NCBI GenBank assembly: GCA_002399235.1
Contig: DHDH01000019.1
Location: 1 to 14,275, forward strand
Reading direction: 5' to 3'
DNA: 14,275 nt
DNA from: Firmicutes bacterium UBA4881
Lineage (GTDB): Bacteria > Bacillota > DTU065
Both the position numbers and the translations under genes were made by a program. Numbering within the stretch: position 1 is the stretch's first letter; every line of letters begins with the position of its first letter. The notes under the pieces were generated by a model. It was not told where the DNA came from. It did no database searches and saw only the letters and a program-made list of their open reading frames with translations. Below, piece by piece: positions 14,114-14,275 of the stretch.

Positions 14114-14208
14114 GATTTAAATTTGAAAGAAATCCATGGGGGTTCTTTTGTCGTGCCCAAAAATAGCTCTGCAACGAAAATTTAATCACATTGATTATTC
14201 AAAAACCC

Positions 14209-14224
14209 AAAAACTTGAGTTTTT
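14209..14224 (+). terminator. Weak terminator-like hairpin after the transposase
   Basis: AAAAAC-TTGA-GTTTTT forms a 6-bp AU-rich hairpin whose right arm is also the T-tract. It is the only terminator candidate between the transposase stop and the IS right end, and is thermodynamically weak. Confidence 0.35.
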
Positions 14225-14239
14225 ATGAAAGAAGGGAGC

Positions 14240-14275
14240 GTCGCTTACTACTTTTTAGTAGTTTTGCGACACCCC
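14240..14275. repeat. IS right-end hairpin and terminal inverted repeat
   Basis: GTCGC and GCGAC, with inner ACTACT and AGTAGT around a TTTT loop, form a two-part hairpin (14240-14270), followed by ACCCC at the end of the window. The outer arm is the right terminal repeat matching the left end of the element. Confidence 0.72.

Larger units (their letters stand above)
12408..14275 (+). mobile_element. IS1182-family-like insertion sequence
   Basis: The element carries one intact DDE transposase and imperfect terminal inverted repeats: left end GGGGCTGTTGCACAAC (12408-12423) and right end, read inward, GGGGTGTCGCAAAAC (14275-14261), matching except for one gap and two substitutions. Both termini fold into hairpins. 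The right end coincides with the last base of the window, so a target duplication cannot be tested and the boundary could lie slightly further out. It starts eight bases after the stop codon of the ATPase gene. Confidence 0.8.

Noticed and set aside
1..14275. CRISPR array, tRNA genes, or a defence or biosynthetic cluster.
   Set aside because: No regularly spaced repeats, no tRNA cloverleaf sequence and no defence or biosynthetic gene families were visible on either strand.

Overview
The window is AT-rich DNA from a spore-forming, low-GC Gram-positive bacterium (Firmicutes, probably a clostridial-type anaerobe). The evidence is an intact cotJA-cotJB-cotJC spore-coat operon, strong AGGAGG-type ribosome binding sites with many GTG/TTG starts, Bacillus/Clostridium-style tandem rRNA promoters, and a class I (GEMM-I) cyclic-dinucleotide riboswitch of clostridial type. 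I do not name a species. The left edge stops inside an rRNA operon leader and the right edge stops on an insertion-sequence end, so the window looks like a contig bounded by two repeated elements.

Minus-strand half (1-5875), read right to left: a cation diffusion facilitator with a manganese-type metal site (5015-5875); then a GEMM-I riboswitch and its terminator (4602-4765) in front of a large membrane PAS-GGDEF-HD-GYP protein that can in principle both make and destroy c-di-GMP (1415-4579); then a DUF4855-family protein (260-1306); then two tandem sigma-A promoters driving an rRNA operon that leaves the window at base 1. Each of the three protein genes is followed by a recognisable intrinsic terminator, so they appear to be separate transcription units.

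Middle: 5876-6763 has no convincing gene, only a low-confidence decayed reading frame. It is followed by cotJA-cotJB-cotJC (6764-7752), which overlap or abut. A bidirectional terminator separates them from a convergent gene for a coiled-coil, Gly/Tyr/Pro-rich protein that may also be a spore protein.

Plus-strand right part: a PTS EIIC-like membrane protein, a short-form alpha-glucan phosphorylase and a dodecin-family protein (8290-11262), closely spaced and ending in a terminator. Next comes a MinD/ParA-type ATPase whose N-terminus looks like the YcgR-N beta-barrel of c-di-GMP effectors (11434-12399). Eight bases after its stop begins an apparently intact IS1182-type element (12408-14275) with hairpins at both ends and a probably leaderless transposase mRNA.

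Themes that may link genes: c-di-GMP (riboswitch, dual-domain enzyme, possibly the YcgR-N-like ATPase), sporulation and manganese (CotJC, Mn-type CDF), and storage polysaccharide use (EIIC-like protein, glucan phosphorylase, dodecin). All functional links are inferred from sequence motifs read by eye and from gene order.
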